DNA from: an uncultured Clostridia bacterium | GTDB taxonomy: Bacteria; Bacillota_A; Clostridia; Oscillospirales; Acutalibacteraceae | Assembly (NCBI GenBank): GCA_944380625.1 | Contig: CALWIE010000088.1 | Span: forward strand, 1 to 6,929 | Length of the DNA stretch: 6,929 nucleotides | Direction of reading: 5' to 3' | Shown here: positions 6,527-6,929 of the stretch, piece after piece | How the letters are laid out: every line of letters starts with the position of its first letter | Numbering within the stretch: position 1 is the first letter of the stretch | Made by a program: the position numbers and the translations under genes | Notes under the pieces: generated by a model | The model's input: only the letters and a program-made list of their open reading frames with translations | Databases searched by the model: none | What the model was told of the DNA's origin: nothing

Positions 6527-6929
6527 ATGCCGGGTGTGAACGACAATGAGATCTGCTGCTCCTTCTGCGGCAAGCCTCAGGCAGTCGCGGAGCGATTGAT
6601 CGCCGGCTCGGGGGTCTACATCTGCGACGCCTGCGTCAGGCTGTGCATGTCCATCATTGAGGACGAGGACCGCCTGAAAAAGGGCCGCAGCGATGAGAAG
6701 GAAGTGGGCATACTGCTTCCCAAGCCCCAGGAGATCAAGAAAAAGCTGGACGAATATGTGGTGGGCCAGGACAATGCCAAGGTGGCCCTTTCCGTAGCTG
6801 TCTACAACCATTACAAGCGCATTTACTTCTCCGACGACTCGGTGGAGATCACCAAGAGCAACGTCCTGCTTTTGGGCCCCACCGGCGTGGGCAAGACCTA
6901 CCTGGCCCAGACCCTGGCAAAGCTTTTGG
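6527..6929 (+). CDS. clpX: ATP-dependent Clp protease ATP-binding subunit ClpX (5' part)
   Basis: An open frame from ATG 6527 runs off the window after 134 codons plus one base, about one third of a typical ClpX of some 420 residues. ClpX is the AAA+ hexamer that recognises, unfolds and threads substrates into ClpP. The N-terminal zinc-binding domain is complete: C11-x2-C14 (CSFCGK) and C33-x2-C36 (CDAC), with further cysteines at 10 and 40. The linker leads into [19 protein letters not shown] (74-92), the start of the AAA+ module, and the Walker A motif GPTGVGKT is at 117-124. Walker B, the pore loops and the sensor motifs lie outside the window. The start is supported by a purine-rich AAGGGA (6512-6517) and by the zinc domain at the expected place. 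The gene starts 21 bases after clpP. Confidence 0.96.
   Translation, partial: MPGVNDNEICCSFCGKPQAVAERLIAGSGVYICDACVRLCMSIIEDEDRLKKGRSDEKEVGILLPKPQEIKKKLDEYVVGQDNAKVALSVAVYNHYKRIYFSDDSVEITKSNVLLLGPTGVGKTYLAQTLAKLL

Noticed and set aside
5930..6811. A 293-codon - strand frame opposite clpP and clpX
   Set aside because: It is antisense to two unmistakable genes and has no family resemblance or ribosome site.

Overview
This is a GC-rich, tightly packed bacterial chromosomal segment in which every recognisable gene lies on the + strand. The proteins point to a Gram-positive anaerobe of the class Clostridia, most plausibly the Oscillospiraceae (Flavonifractor/Oscillibacter-like). The reasons are an RbgA-type tail followed by rnhB and a YraN-family gene, a tig-clpP-clpX run, strong AGGAGG-type ribosome binding sites, sigma-A-like promoters and a trigger factor with an added charged tail. 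The family-level placement is inference from gene content and style. No RNA gene, mobile element, CRISPR array or repeat family is visible.

Layout. (1) 1-2059 is a probable operon: the last codons of a ribosome-assembly GTPase (rbgA/ylqF), ribonuclease HII (rnhB), a YraN/UPF0102 putative nuclease that overlaps the rnhB stop, and a cytosolic membrane-dipeptidase-family (M19) peptidase. (2) 2056-4338 is a second unit. It starts from a near-consensus promoter whose -35 box contains the dipeptidase stop codon, and it carries threonine synthase (thrC) and an ATGA-overlapped calcineurin-like phosphoesterase. (3) 4404-6929 is the protein quality-control block: trigger factor (tig) behind an extended -10 promoter, then ClpP protease and the N-terminal third of the ClpX unfoldase, which runs off the window.

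How the genes work together. RnhB removes ribonucleotides and RNA primers from DNA, and its coupled YraN partner is predicted to act on nucleic acid. Trigger factor meets nascent chains at the ribosome exit. ClpX unfolds substrates and feeds them to ClpP, and small peptides released in the cytosol could be finished by dipeptidases such as the M19 enzyme here (inference). ThrC makes threonine from O-phosphohomoserine without thrB or hom in view.

There are no gene-free stretches above 300 bases; the longest gap is 4339-4457. I found no convincing undescribed system. The items most worth a second look are the two conserved genes of unknown role (YraN and the phosphoesterase) and some compact regulatory arrangements at 2056-2084 and 4404-4433.
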